Part shown: positions 16,273 through 25,038 of the stretch, piece after piece
Numbering within the stretch: the first letter of the stretch is position 1
Layout: every line of letters begins with the position of its first letter
NCBI GenBank assembly: GCA_958442925.1
Contig: CAUCIO010000001.1
Coordinates: 1-49,164, forward strand
Direction of reading: 5' to 3'
Source of the DNA: an uncultured Clostridium sp.
Lineage (GTDB): Bacteria > Bacillota > Clostridia > Lachnospirales > Lachnospiraceae
Length of the DNA: 49,164 nucleotides
Made by a program: the position numbers and the translations under genes
The notes under the pieces: model-generated
The model's input: the letters and a program-made list of their open reading frames with translations, nothing else
What the model was told of the DNA's origin: nothing
Databases searched by the model: none

Positions 16273-18042
16273 ATGAGCAAAGGTGTGATTAAAAAGGTAG
16301 CGGGCCCTCTGGTTATTGCAGAGGGGATGCGGGATGCCAATATGTACGACGTAGTCCGCGTCAGCAGCCAGCGTTTGATTGGAGAAATTATAGAGATTCA
16401 TGGAGATCAGGCATATATCCAGGTTTATGAGGAGACCTCAGGACTGGGACCGGGCGAGCCGGTAGAATCGATGGATATGCCGTTGTCAGCAGAGCTGGGG
16501 CCGGGCCTGATTACCAGTATTTACGATGGAATCCAGCGTCCTCTGGACGATATCATGAAGGCTACGGGAAGCAATAACTTAAAGCGCGGCGTGGAGGTTC
16601 CTTCCCTGAAACGGAATCTGAAGTGGAATTTTGTGCCCACAGTAAAAGCAGGAGATGCAGTAGAGGCCGGGGATATCATCGGAACCGTTCAGGAGACCAT
16701 TGTGGTAGTTCATAAGATTATGGTTCCAAATGGCGTGAAAGGAACAGTCAAGGAGATCCGGGCAGGAGAATTTACTGTGGAGGAGACAGTGGCTGTCATT
16801 GCCACAGAAACAGGAGACCGGGAACTGACACTGATGCAGCGGTGGCCTGTCAGACAGGGACGCCCCTATAAGAAAAAGCTGCCTCCGGAGATGCCTCTTG
16901 TGACAGGACAGAGAGTAATCGACGCCTTCTTCCCCATTGCCAAGGGTGGTGTAGCAGCAGTTCCAGGTCCTTTCGGAAGTGGTAAGACAGTTATTCAGCA
17001 TCAGCTGGCCAAGTGGGCAGAGGCTGATATTGTAGTTTACATCGGCTGCGGAGAGCGCGGAAACGAGATGACAGACGTACTGAACGAATTCCCGGAGTTA
17101 AAGGATCCGAAAACAGGCCATTCCCTGATGCAGAGAACCGTTCTGATCGCCAATACCTCCGATATGCCGGTAGCGGCCAGAGAGGCGTCCATCTATACGG
17201 GCATTACGATTGCTGAATACTTCCGCGATATGGGATATTCAGTAGCCTTAATGGCAGACTCTACTTCCCGCTGGGCCGAGGCCCTCAGGGAGATGTCAGG
17301 ACGTCTGGAAGAGATGCCGGGTGAGGAAGGTTATCCTGCTTACCTGGGAAGCCGTCTGGCCCAGTTTTACGAGAGAGCCGGTCATGTGGTGTGCAATGGC
17401 TCAGAAGGCAGAGAGGGAGCCCTCTCAGCTATTGGAGCTGTATCACCTCCAGGAGGAGATATCTCAGAGCCGGTATCCCAGGCAACCCTTCGTATTGTAA
17501 AGGTATTCTGGGGACTGGATTCTTCCCTGGCTTACAAGAGACATTTCCCGGCCATTAACTGGCTGACCAGCTATTCTCTCTATGTAGACAATATGGGAAA
17601 ATGGTTTAATGAGAAGGTATCCTCAGAGTGGATGGCATGCCGTCAGGGTATGATGAGTCTTCTGCAGGAGGAGGCAGAACTGGAAGAGATCGTAAAGATG
17701 GTAGGTATGGACGCTTTATCGCCTACGGATCGTCTGAAGATGGAGGCAGCCCGTTCTATCCGAGAGGACTTCCTGCATCAGAACTCCTTCCACGAGGTTG
17801 ATACTTACACCTCTCTGAGAAAGCAGTTTTTGATGATGAAGCTGGTACTGGCTTTCTACGAAAAATCAGAGAAGGCATTAAAAGACGGAGCGGATGTTCA
17901 GGGACTCATTAAAATGCCGGTCCGCGAAAAAATCGGACGTTTTAAATATGTGCTGGATGAAAAGATAGAGACAGAGTATGAAGCAGTGACAGAGGAGCTG
18001 GAAGCAGAGATCGCCGATGTGCTCAGAAGGGAGGACTTCTAA
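16273..18042 (+). CDS. ntpA: V-type ATPase catalytic subunit A
   Basis: The 589-residue catalytic subunit. It has the beta-barrel N-terminus, the A-subunit-specific bulge domain (about residues 110-190), the P-loop GPFGSGKT (232-239) and GERGNE (260-265), whose first Glu is the catalytic base. ALMADSTSRWAEALRE is also conserved. Length and motifs are full and undamaged. A 59-nt gap precedes it with AAAGGTGGG as ribosome site, and the subunit B gene starts immediately after its stop. Confidence 0.96.
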   Translation: MSKGVIKKVAGPLVIAEGMRDANMYDVVRVSSQRLIGEIIEIHGDQAYIQVYEETSGLGPGEPVESMDMPLSAELGPGLITSIYDGIQRPLDDIMKATGSNNLKRGVEVPSLKRNLKWNFVPTVKAGDAVEAGDIIGTVQETIVVVHKIMVPNGVKGTVKEIRAGEFTVEETVAVIATETGDRELTLMQRWPVRQGRPYKKKLPPEMPLVTGQRVIDAFFPIAKGGVAAVPGPFGSGKTVIQHQLAKWAEADIVVYIGCGERGNEMTDVLNEFPELKDPKTGHSLMQRTVLIANTSDMPVAAREASIYTGITIAEYFRDMGYSVALMADSTSRWAEALREMSGRLEEMPGEEGYPAYLGSRLAQFYERAGHVVCNGSEGREGALSAIGAVSPPGGDISEPVSQATLRIVKVFWGLDSSLAYKRHFPAINWLTSYSLYVDNMGKWFNEKVSSEWMACRQGMMSLLQEEAELEEIVKMVGMDALSPTDRLKMEAARSIREDFLHQNSFHEVDTYTSLRKQFLMMKLVLAFYEKSEKALKDGADVQGLIKMPVREKIGRFKYVLDEKIETEYEAVTEELEAEIADVLRREDF

Positions 18043-19416
18043 ATGCCGAAAGAATATAGAACCATACAGGAAGTAGCCGGCCCTCTGATGCTGGTGAGAG
18101 GCGTTGAGAACGTCACCTATGACGAGCTGGGAGAGATTGAGCTGGCAAACGGCGAGACCAGGCGCTGCAAGGTGCTGGAGATCGATGGAGGCAATGCCCT
18201 GGTACAGCTGTTTGAGAACTCTACGGGAATTAACCTGTCCAACAGCAAGGTGCGTTTTCTGGGAAGAACCATGGAGCTGGGCGTATCGGAAGATATGCTG
18301 GGCCGCGTATTCGACGGCCTGGGCCGTCCCATTGACGGCGGCCCGGAGATTCTGCCGGAGGAGAGAAGGGATATCAATGGCCTTCCCATGAACCCGGCAG
18401 CCAGAAGCTATCCTCAGGAGTTTATTCAGACAGGAGTGTCTGCGATAGACGGACTGAATACACTGGTAAGGGGTCAGAAGCTGCCGATTTTCTCAGCTTC
18501 CGGTCTGCCTCACGCCAATCTGGCAGCTCAGATTGCCAGACAGGCCAAGGTAAGAGGAACGGACGAACCCTTCGCCGTTGTGTTTGCAGCCATGGGAATC
18601 ACCTTTGAGGAAGCCCATTTCTTTGAAGAGAGCTTTAAGGAAACAGGAGCCATTGACAGGACGGTGCTTTTTATCAACCTGGCCAATGATCCGGCTGTAG
18701 AGCGTATTGCCACTCCAAAGATGGCTCTGACAGCGGCAGAGTATCTGGCCTTTGAGAAAAATATGCACGTTCTTGTTATTCTGACTGATATCACCAACTA
18801 TGCAGATGCCCTGAGAGAAATCTCCGCAGCCCGAAAAGAGGTTCCGGGCCGCCGCGGCTATCCAGGATATATGTATACAGATCTGGCGTCTATCTACGAG
18901 AGAGCCGGAAGGCAGAACGGAAAGACAGGTTCTATCACTATGATCCCGATCCTGACCATGCCGGAGGATGACAAGACTCATCCAATCCCGGATCTGACAG
19001 GCTATATTACAGAGGGGCAGATTATTTTAAGCCGTGAGCTGTACAGAAAGGGAGTCATGCCGCCCATTGACGTGCTTCCGTCCCTGTCACGACTGAAGGA
19101 TAAGGGAATCGGAGAGGGAAAAACGAGAGCCGATCACTCAAATACCATGAACCAGCTGTTCGCTGCCTATGCCAGAGGTAAGGAGGCCAAGGAGCTGATG
19201 GTGATTCTGGGAGAGGCAGCCCTGTCGGATGTGGATTTAATTTATGCCAAATTTGCCGACGCCTTTGAGAAGGAATACGTTTCCCAGGGATATGAAACAG
19301 ACAGAAGTATTGAGGATACTTTGAAAATCGGCTGGAAGCTGCTGTCGATTCTGCCCAGAAGCGAGTTAAAACGAATTGATGATAAATTCCTGGATCTGTA
19401 TTACGGGAAAGAGTAG
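18043..19416 (+). CDS. ntpB: V-type ATPase regulatory subunit B
   Basis: The 457-residue non-catalytic nucleotide-binding subunit that alternates with A in the head. The usual P-loop is replaced by FSASGLPHANLAAQIARQAK, as expected for B subunits, while the arginine finger region of the LTMPEDDKTHPIPDLTGYIT type is present. It starts directly at the stop of ntpA, with GGGAGG inside the end of that gene, so expression is coupled. Confidence 0.96.
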   Translation: MPKEYRTIQEVAGPLMLVRGVENVTYDELGEIELANGETRRCKVLEIDGGNALVQLFENSTGINLSNSKVRFLGRTMELGVSEDMLGRVFDGLGRPIDGGPEILPEERRDINGLPMNPAARSYPQEFIQTGVSAIDGLNTLVRGQKLPIFSASGLPHANLAAQIARQAKVRGTDEPFAVVFAAMGITFEEAHFFEESFKETGAIDRTVLFINLANDPAVERIATPKMALTAAEYLAFEKNMHVLVILTDITNYADALREISAARKEVPGRRGYPGYMYTDLASIYERAGRQNGKTGSITMIPILTMPEDDKTHPIPDLTGYITEGQIILSRELYRKGVMPPIDVLPSLSRLKDKGIGEGKTRADHSNTMNQLFAAYARGKEAKELMVILGEAALSDVDLIYAKFADAFEKEYVSQGYETDRSIEDTLKIGWKLLSILPRSELKRIDDKFLDLYYGKE

Positions 19417-19430
19417 GGGAGGTGTGATGC

Positions 19431-20090
19431 ATGGCTCAGGCTCAGGTAAACCCTACCAGAATGGAGCTTACAAGGCTTAAGAAAAAGCTGGCTACCGCTG
19501 TCCGGGGACATAAGCTTCTGAAAGACAAACGCGATGAGCTGATGCGCCAGTTCCTCGACCTGGTGAAGGAAAATATGGCCCTCAGAAAAGAGGTAGAGGC
19601 GGGGATTAAAAGCGCAAATCTAAATTTTGTCATTGCCAAAGCCGGAATGAGCGGTCCTGCCCTGAATGCCGCCCTGATTGCCCCTAAACAGGAGGTATAT
19701 CTGGAAGCGGGAAAGAAGAACGTGATGAGCGTGGATATTCCTGTGTTCCAGTACAAAACCAGGACAGCAGATGAGAATGATATTTACCCTTATGGCTTTG
19801 CTTTCACCTCCAGCGATTTAGACGGAGCGGTAAAATCTCTCCAGGATGTGCTCCCGCAGATGTTAAAGCTGGCAGAGACAGAGAAATCCTGCCAGCTGAT
19901 GGCATCTGAGATAGAGAAGACCAGGCGAAGGGTAAATGCCCTGGAACACGTAATTATTCCGGAAACCCAGAAAAACATCAAGTATATTACCATGAAACTG
20001 GATGAAAATGAAAGAAGCACTCAGATTCGTCTGATGAAGGTGAAGGATATGATGTTAGAAGAAGCCCATCATTATACGGAAAAAGCATAA
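19431..20090 (+). CDS. ntpD: V-type ATPase central-stalk subunit D
   Basis: A 219-residue rotor shaft subunit. Two long antiparallel helices are seen, N-terminal NPTRMELTRLKKKLATAVRG followed by HKLLKDKRDELMRQF, and C-terminal EIEKTRRRVNALEHVIIPET; both are family signatures. It is the last gene of the operon and is followed within about 15 nt by a strong terminator. The E. hirae operon continues with K+ transport genes, which are absent here. Confidence 0.94.
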   Translation: MAQAQVNPTRMELTRLKKKLATAVRGHKLLKDKRDELMRQFLDLVKENMALRKEVEAGIKSANLNFVIAKAGMSGPALNAALIAPKQEVYLEAGKKNVMSVDIPVFQYKTRTADENDIYPYGFAFTSSDLDGAVKSLQDVLPQMLKLAETEKSCQLMASEIEKTRRRVNALEHVIIPETQKNIKYITMKLDENERSTQIRLMKVKDMMLEEAHHYTEKA

Positions 20091-20103
20091 GGTATAGAAA
20101 AAA

Positions 20104-20167
20104 GGGAAGGCAGAAAGATTCCGACGACTTACAGGTGGAGTAAGGAATCTTTCTGCCTTCCCTCAGT
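20104..20167 (+). terminator. Strong intrinsic terminator of the V-type ATPase operon
   Basis: Perfect 19-bp arms: GGGAAGGCAGAAAGATTCC (20104-20122) and its complement at 20144-20162, with a 21-nt loop and a CAGTTTTT tail. The stem is symmetric enough to also stop minus-strand transcription from the RraA-like gene. Confidence 0.88.
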
Positions 20168-20193
20168 TTTTAAAATTCTCTGGCAAAACCGCT

Positions 20194-20895
20194 TTATGGC
20201 TCATAAATACCGTCGATGATCTCAAAATCTTTTGCTTCCAGCGCCTTTTCAACCCAGGCTCTGTTAGCAGTGCCGTTCTTAGCTGCCGCGAGCTTGCTCT
20301 CGTCTGCCGCCTGGAACTTTTTGGCGTCCTCTAAAATCTGCGGAGCGTCTTTTCTCGGAATTACGATGACGCCGTCTGGATCTGCTAAAATAATGTCTCC
20401 AGGATTTACGCTTACCTCGCCGCAGGCAATCGGAACATTAATCTCGCCTGGTCCCTCCTTGTATGGGCCGCCAGGAGTTGTTCCTGTGGCGTATACAGGG
20501 AAATCCCACTTGCCGATCTCGTCGATATCGCGGATTGGTCCGTCTAAAACAATACCAGCTACCTTCTTAGTGTGGTACAGGTATGCCATCATGATCTCGC
20601 CCATCAGAGCGCGTGTGTTGTCTCCCTCGTTGGAAACGACTAATACGTCGCCTTCCTGAGCGATATTGAGAGCTGCGTGAAGAGCCAGGTTGTCACCGCC
20701 TCTTGCCTTTACAGTCAGAGCCGGTCCTACCATCATCTGATCCTTAGGGCTGCTTACCAGCTTGATTCTGGGGTTCATCGCTGCGTTTCTTCCCATAACA
20801 TCGCCTGTATTAGATGCCGGGATTGTCTTGAACTGCATCATAATCTCCGGATCTGGCATGTGTCTTTTCAGGTAAATTCTTTTTCCTACTGCCAT
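20194..20895 (-). CDS. RraA-family protein (HMG/CHA aldolase-like)
   Basis: A 233-residue member of the RraA / 4-hydroxy-4-methyl-2-oxoglutarate aldolase family. The active-site region reads GIVLDGPIRDIDEIGKWDFP (Arg-Asp pair), with upstream GDVLVVSNEGDNTRALMGEI and downstream DPDGVIVIP. Members are either pyruvate-forming aldolases/decarboxylases using a divalent metal or RNase E inhibitors; the aldolase side is more likely in a Firmicute. I chose ATG 20895 (MAVGKRIYLKR) because GGAAGG sits 9 nt upstream; the upstream ATG at 20940 lacks a ribosome site. It is divergent from a LysR regulator that probably controls it. Confidence 0.82.
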   Translation of the reverse strand: MAVGKRIYLKRHMPDPEIMMQFKTIPASNTGDVMGRNAAMNPRIKLVSSPKDQMMVGPALTVKARGGDNLALHAALNIAQEGDVLVVSNEGDNTRALMGEIMMAYLYHTKKVAGIVLDGPIRDIDEIGKWDFPVYATGTTPGGPYKEGPGEINVPIACGEVSVNPGDIILADPDGVIVIPRKDAPQILEDAKKFQAADESKLAAAKNGTANRAWVEKALEAKDFEIIDGIYEP

Positions 20896-20954
20896 AACAA
20901 TATACCTTCCTTTCGCAGATTTATTTCTTAAGAGATTCATTTTTCATTGCCTTC

Positions 20955-20983
20955 ATTGTATTCCAGAAAAAGCACAAAAGCAA
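20955..20983 (-). promoter_or_regulatory. Sigma-A promoter of the RraA-like gene
   Basis: On minus: TTGCTT (20983-20978), 17-nt spacer, TACAAT (20960-20955). It lies 60 bp before the chosen start codon and back to back with the LysR promoter, in the usual arrangement for a LysR-type regulator and its target. Confidence 0.6.
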
Positions 20984-21027
20984 ACAACACTTTTTTATCA
21001 TATTAACAAAATATTGTTGTTGAATTC

Positions 21028-21056
21028 TTTACACAGAGGCGCTGCTCTTTTATAAT
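21028..21056 (+). promoter_or_regulatory. Sigma-A promoter of the LysR-type gene
   Basis: TTTACA (21028-21033), 17-nt spacer, TATAAT (21051-21056). Just upstream, AACA and TGTT half-sites with an AT-rich centre (21005-21018) form a T-N11-A-like dyad between the two divergent promoters, a candidate LysR box. Confidence 0.65.
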
Positions 21057-21106
21057 AAACATAAGAAATAACAAGAACATAAAAATATGAAAATGAGGGG
21101 ATCCAT

Positions 21107-22078
21107 ATGAATTTGCAGAGTCTTTACTATTTTGTAGAATTGGCCAAGGAGCTTCATGTGACTCATACGGCGCAGAAGCTCTACATATCCCAGCAGAATT
21201 TAAGCCAGCACATTCAGAAGCTGGAACAGTATTATGGCGTCACCCTGTTTAACAGAAAGCCTAAAATGACTCTCACCTACGCTGGAGAACAGCTGTTAGC
21301 CGTAGCGACGAAAATTCTGGCGGAAGAAAACGAGCTGCTTAACCGCCTTTCCAATATTTCCACAAACCGAAAAGGCCATTTGAAGGTGGGAATTCCCGGC
21401 TATCGTGGGCAGATCTGCCTTCCGGAGATTCTTCCGCCCTTCTATGAGAAATGGCCCAACATCTCCATTGATCTGGTAAGCGAATCGTCCAGCATTATGG
21501 AGAAAAAATTATTTGACGGAGAGCTGGATCTTTTTATCGGAATTATGTATCAGGACAAGCCGAAGCTTAAAATAGAGCCGCTTCTCAACGATCAGATATA
21601 TCTGGTCTGTTCTGACAGGCTTCTCCAGCAGTATTTTTTTGATTCCTGGGAGAAGGTGAAAAAGGAATCGCTTTTTGGCGTCGATTTGAAGAAATTTGCC
21701 AAAGTTCCGTTCCTGATGCCGAAAGCGCCTATGAAGCTGCGCCGCGTTGTGGATCAGTGCTTTCAGGAATCGGGAGTCGTACCTGAGATTAAATTTGAAA
21801 CCCAGGTGATCGAGCTGTACATGTCCCTGTACTCCTATGATTACGGGGCTTTTTTCTGTACCCAGATGCGCATGCCCACGCTTTTATCCATGCATCCGGA
21901 CGCCAACGCATTTCCTCTGTTCATGAACGGCCAGCCAGTTCAGCACCGCCTGGTAGCCGCATACCATGAAGAACGTTTTCTGCCGGATTACGCCCTGGAT
22001 TTTATTAATCTGACAAAGCAGGTATTGGAAAAAATTGCGGAGACACGTCCGGGAGATGAATCTTATCGACTTTTTTAA
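21107..22078 (+). CDS. LysR-family transcriptional regulator
   Basis: A 323-residue regulator. The N-terminal winged helix (MNLQSLYYFVELAKELHVTH, then AAQKLYISQQNLSQHIQKLE-like sequence with LEQYYGVTLFNRKP) is typical of the family. Residues about 90-300 are a periplasmic-binding-like effector domain starting at GHLKVGIPGYRGQICLPEIL. It is divergent from the RraA-like gene, which is its most likely target, with an inducer that should be the aldolase substrate or product. ATG follows GAGGGGATC. Confidence 0.9.
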   Translation: MNLQSLYYFVELAKELHVTHTAQKLYISQQNLSQHIQKLEQYYGVTLFNRKPKMTLTYAGEQLLAVATKILAEENELLNRLSNISTNRKGHLKVGIPGYRGQICLPEILPPFYEKWPNISIDLVSESSSIMEKKLFDGELDLFIGIMYQDKPKLKIEPLLNDQIYLVCSDRLLQQYFFDSWEKVKKESLFGVDLKKFAKVPFLMPKAPMKLRRVVDQCFQESGVVPEIKFETQVIELYMSLYSYDYGAFFCTQMRMPTLLSMHPDANAFPLFMNGQPVQHRLVAAYHEERFLPDYALDFINLTKQVLEKIAETRPGDESYRLF

Positions 22079-22171
22079 CAAGAAAAATTTGTCGACCCAC
22101 CCAAAAAATAGATTGTTTGCCTTGTGATTGGCATATATTACAATACGGTCATAACAAACTGAAAAAAAGAC

Positions 22172-22226
22172 AGTACCCTGTTTATTTGTCACAAAAAGTA
22201 TTGTGACGAATTGACAGGGTACTTTT
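22172..22226. terminator. Bidirectional terminator between lysR-type gene and bioA
   Basis: AGTACCCTGT (22172-22181) pairs with ACAGGGTACT (22214-22223), followed by TTTT on plus and preceded by seven A on plus (a T-run on minus). An inner repeat TTGTCACAA / TTGTGAC extends the fold. It ends both the LysR gene and the convergent bio operon. Confidence 0.75.
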
Positions 22227-22283
22227 GCAGTGAAAAAGAAATGAAGTTAAGAGTCAGACTCCTCAGCAAAAGGGCGGTCCGGC

Positions 22284-23483
22284 CTACTTTCTGAACCATT
22301 CTTTCATGACCTGTATCACCTGAACCAGCTGGTCTTCGGCAATAATATAGGGAACCATAGCGTACAGATAGTTCAGAAACGGACGGCTGAATACGCCCCG
22401 CTCTCTGGCGAACTGCTGATATCCCTTTAGAACAGAGGCGTCTTTCACTTCGATACAGACGCAGCCTCCCATGATTCGGATTTCCTGGATTCTCTCGTCA
22501 GAAAAACCGTCCAGTTCTCTCCTTGTGATGGCCTCAATACGGCGGATTTTAGCCATGTAGTCCTGGGTCTCAAACAGCTCGATGGATTTGAGGGCTGCGC
22601 TGCAGGCCAGGGCGTTTCCCATAAAGGTAGGGCCGTGCATGAGGGCATGGTCAGGATGTTCATCAAAAAAGCCGCGAAAGACCTTTTCATTGGCAACAGT
22701 GGCCGCATGGCCAATATAGCCGCCTGTCAGCGCCTTTCCCAGTACCAGAATATCAGGCAGAACCAGATCAGATACAAATCGGTTTCCTGTCCGGCCAAAT
22801 CCTGTAGCAACCTCGTCGAAAATCAGCAGAACGTCATACTGATCGCAGAGTTCTCTGGCCCGCCTTAAAAAGGATATATCGTACATACGCATTCCTCCTG
22901 CACCCTGGAGAAGCGGCTCTGCGATAAAACAGTTCAGACGGCTGTGATACTGCTTAAAGGCCTGCTCCAGAGCAGAAATATCGGTAGGAATGTGAATCAC
23001 GTTCCGGCTGGGGCCGTAAGCCTTCAGGATGAAGTGGTAATCTTCATCATCCCCGGTTTCCATAGTTTTAAAGGTGTCGCCGTGATAGGCGTGTTCGAGA
23101 GCCAGCGTCATGGTTCTCTGAGTTTCGCCCCGATTCATGTAATATTGCAGGGCCATTTTCAGGGCTACCTCCACAGCCACGCTTCCTGAATCTGAAAAGA
23201 AAGAATAATTCAGATCTCCCGGCAGAAATTCTTCCAGCTTTTTAGCCAGCTTCCGGACCGGCTCATGAGTTAGCCCGCCTAACATTACATGGGAAAAATG
23301 GCTGACCTGGTCTATAATGGCCTGGTTCAGCTCCGGGTGATTGTAGCCGTGAATGACGCTCCACCAGGAGGATACGGAGTCTATCATTTTTCCCTTTTCG
23401 GTATATAAATAGACTCCCTTGGCGCCTGTAATGGAAATCGGCGGGGCCATGGTTTTCATCTGTTCGTAGGGATACCAAATCAT
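22284..23483 (-). CDS. bioA: Adenosylmethionine-8-amino-7-oxononanoate aminotransferase
   Basis: PLP-dependent class III aminotransferase of 399 residues that converts KAPA to DAPA using SAM as amino donor. IWYPYEQMKTMAPPI and DSVSSWWSVIHGYNHPELN match the BioA N-terminus, including the substrate-binding WW pair. LIFDEVATGFGRTGN holds the PLP Asp, and VLGKALTGGYIGHAATV holds the Schiff-base Lys. It is slightly shorter than typical BioA. It is the last gene of the operon, overlapping bioD by 4 nt (ATGA type). Confidence 0.93.
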   Translation of the reverse strand: MIWYPYEQMKTMAPPISITGAKGVYLYTEKGKMIDSVSSWWSVIHGYNHPELNQAIIDQVSHFSHVMLGGLTHEPVRKLAKKLEEFLPGDLNYSFFSDSGSVAVEVALKMALQYYMNRGETQRTMTLALEHAYHGDTFKTMETGDDEDYHFILKAYGPSRNVIHIPTDISALEQAFKQYHSRLNCFIAEPLLQGAGGMRMYDISFLRRARELCDQYDVLLIFDEVATGFGRTGNRFVSDLVLPDILVLGKALTGGYIGHAATVANEKVFRGFFDEHPDHALMHGPTFMGNALACSAALKSIELFETQDYMAKIRRIEAITRRELDGFSDERIQEIRIMGGCVCIEVKDASVLKGYQQFARERGVFSRPFLNYLYAMVPYIIAEDQLVQVIQVMKEWFRK

Positions 23484-24175
23484 GCTGTTTCCTCCTCATA
23501 CAATGCTTGCAGTTCTCTGGCAGAAAGTCTTAAATCAGTGTCTCCGTCCTTGACGCAGGCAAGAACCTTTGTGCCTGTCATATACTCACACATGTGTTTG
23601 TTGTCCTCATGCAGGACATTTCCAGGCTGGTAATGGTTCAAAATAATGCCTTTCAAAGAAAGATTCTGCTGTTTCAGAAAAAAGGCTGTCAGACCAACCT
23701 GATTGATCGTTCCCAGACCGGCGTCTGCTACCAGAAGACAGCCGGAGCCGCAGGCCCGGATAATATCGGAAAGCCACAGCTTTTGGCCGTCAAAGCAGAG
23801 GGGACAGAGAATACCGCCGGATCCTTCCAGAGTAATATAGTCATAGCGACTGCAGACAGAGTGGAAACCAGACATGACGATTTTCAGAACTACAGGATTT
23901 CCCTCCAGCCGGGAGGCCAGATGGGGAGAAACGGCAGTTTCATAGACAAAGGGACACATTTCCTGCAGGGGCTGGGCAATACCAGAATATTCTTTTACCC
24001 ACAGGGCGTCGCCGGGGATCAGAACGCCGTTTGCATCTCGTTCATTGCCGCTCATTGCCGCCTTGTAGTAGGCAGCGGAAACGCCGTTTTCCTGCAGTTT
24101 TTTCAGAATCAGGCCGGAAATATAGGTTTTTCCTATATCTGTGTCCGTTCCGATGATAAACAGTGTTTTGCTCAT
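23480..24175 (-). CDS. bioD: Dethiobiotin synthetase
   Basis: ATP-dependent carboxylase, 231 residues, closing the ureido ring of DAPA to give dethiobiotin. The P-loop GTDTDIGKTYISG and the EGSGGILCPL segment are characteristic of BioD. LLVADAGLGTINQVGLTAFF followed by GIILNH completes the nucleotide site. It has AAGGAGG upstream, lies 18 nt after bioY and overlaps bioA by 4 nt. Confidence 0.94.
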   Translation of the reverse strand: MSKTLFIIGTDTDIGKTYISGLILKKLQENGVSAAYYKAAMSGNERDANGVLIPGDALWVKEYSGIAQPLQEMCPFVYETAVSPHLASRLEGNPVVLKIVMSGFHSVCSRYDYITLEGSGGILCPLCFDGQKLWLSDIIRACGSGCLLVADAGLGTINQVGLTAFFLKQQNLSLKGIILNHYQPGNVLHEDNKHMCEYMTGTKVLACVKDGDTDLRLSARELQALYEEETA

Positions 24176-24193
24176 GATGGCCTCCTTGTTTTG

Positions 24194-24748
24194 TTAAATG
24201 ATACCTCCCCTTATCAGGGGAATCAGTCGTTTCCCTAAAAATACTCCTGCAATGCACAGCAGAACATCTCCTGGAACTGCCAGCAGAAAACAATACAGAA
24301 ACAAAGGCCAAAGGCCGATAGGCGTTCCAAGGTAAAACCGGCTGATCAGCCAGTAGTAGCTCATACCACAGAAATATACGATTCCCAGACCGGTAAAATT
24401 AGCGATGAAAAGCTGTCTGTTTCCGGGGTGCAGAGTATTGCCGGCCAGTGTGCCGGTAGTATAGGCGCCTGCGGCAAAGCCGATCAGGTAGCCGAAGCTG
24501 GGCTGAAGCAGGTATCCGATGCCTCCGCCCTGGGCGAAGACAGGCAGCCCCATAAGTCCCAGCGCGATGTAGATAAGAACGGCCAGCGAGCCTTTTTTGG
24601 CTCCCAGCAAAAGCCCTGCCATCATGGTAAATAAATATTGGAGCGTAAATGGAACTACCGGAACGGGAATTTTAATAAAAGCGCCTGCGGCGATTAAAGC
24701 CACAAACATGGCGCAGAGAATCATATCGTTCGTTTTTTTCTGCCTCAA
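24194..24748 (-). CDS. bioY: Biotin ECF transporter S component
   Basis: A 184-residue membrane protein with about six helices. IKIPVPVVPFTLQYLFTMMA and GYLLQPSFGYLIGF are BioY hallmarks. It captures biotin and works with an energy-coupling module encoded elsewhere or alone. The start is TTG 24748, 8 nt after AGGAGG. It is first in the operon, so transport and synthesis share one BirA-type control site. Confidence 0.93.
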   Translation of the reverse strand: MRQKKTNDMILCAMFVALIAAGAFIKIPVPVVPFTLQYLFTMMAGLLLGAKKGSLAVLIYIALGLMGLPVFAQGGGIGYLLQPSFGYLIGFAAGAYTTGTLAGNTLHPGNRQLFIANFTGLGIVYFCGMSYYWLISRFYLGTPIGLWPLFLYCFLLAVPGDVLLCIAGVFLGKRLIPLIRGGII

Positions 24749-24862
24749 AATGAGCCCTCCTGACTGATAGATTCCCCATGGAGGGAATCCGGAACTGTAC
24801 TTACGAAGTATCTGTGTCTCAGAAACAATAGGTCATGTATACAGATACTGTGTTCATTCAAG

Positions 24863-24914
24863 ATAATAACACATCAGTGCAGAATGTCAACTAAAAAATA
24901 AAATAAGTTTACAA
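24863..24914 (-). promoter_or_regulatory. bio operon promoter with overlapping BirA-type operator
   Basis: On minus: TTGTAAAC (24914-24907), 15 nt, GTTGACAT (24891-24884), fitting the Firmicute BirA operator TTGTAAAC-N14/15-GTTTACAA with two mismatches in the right arm. The right half contains the -35 box TTGACA (24890-24885), followed by a 16-nt spacer and TATTAT (24868-24863). Bound biotinyl-BirA would block RNA polymerase. Confidence 0.8.
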
Positions 24915-24954
24915 TTGGAGAGGGGAAAAATCACAGAAGGCATAAAAACTGTCC

Positions 24955-24983
24955 TTGACAGAACACAGCATCTACGAGATACT
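24955..24983 (+). promoter_or_regulatory. Sigma-A promoter of the GNAT gene
   Basis: TTGACA (24955-24960), 17-nt spacer, GATACT (24978-24983), about 55 bp before the acetyltransferase start. It is divergent from the bio promoter. Confidence 0.55.
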
Positions 24984-25038
24984 GGTTAAGGTTCAAAACA
25001 GCCGGAAGCAGGTAAAAGATAATACAGGAGGGCGCAAA

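Noticed and set aside
24781..24848. GTATCTGT / ACAGATAC repeat in the bio leader as a riboswitch
   Set aside because: No known biotin riboswitch is matched and the BirA operator already explains control; it was left as an unassigned minor repeat.
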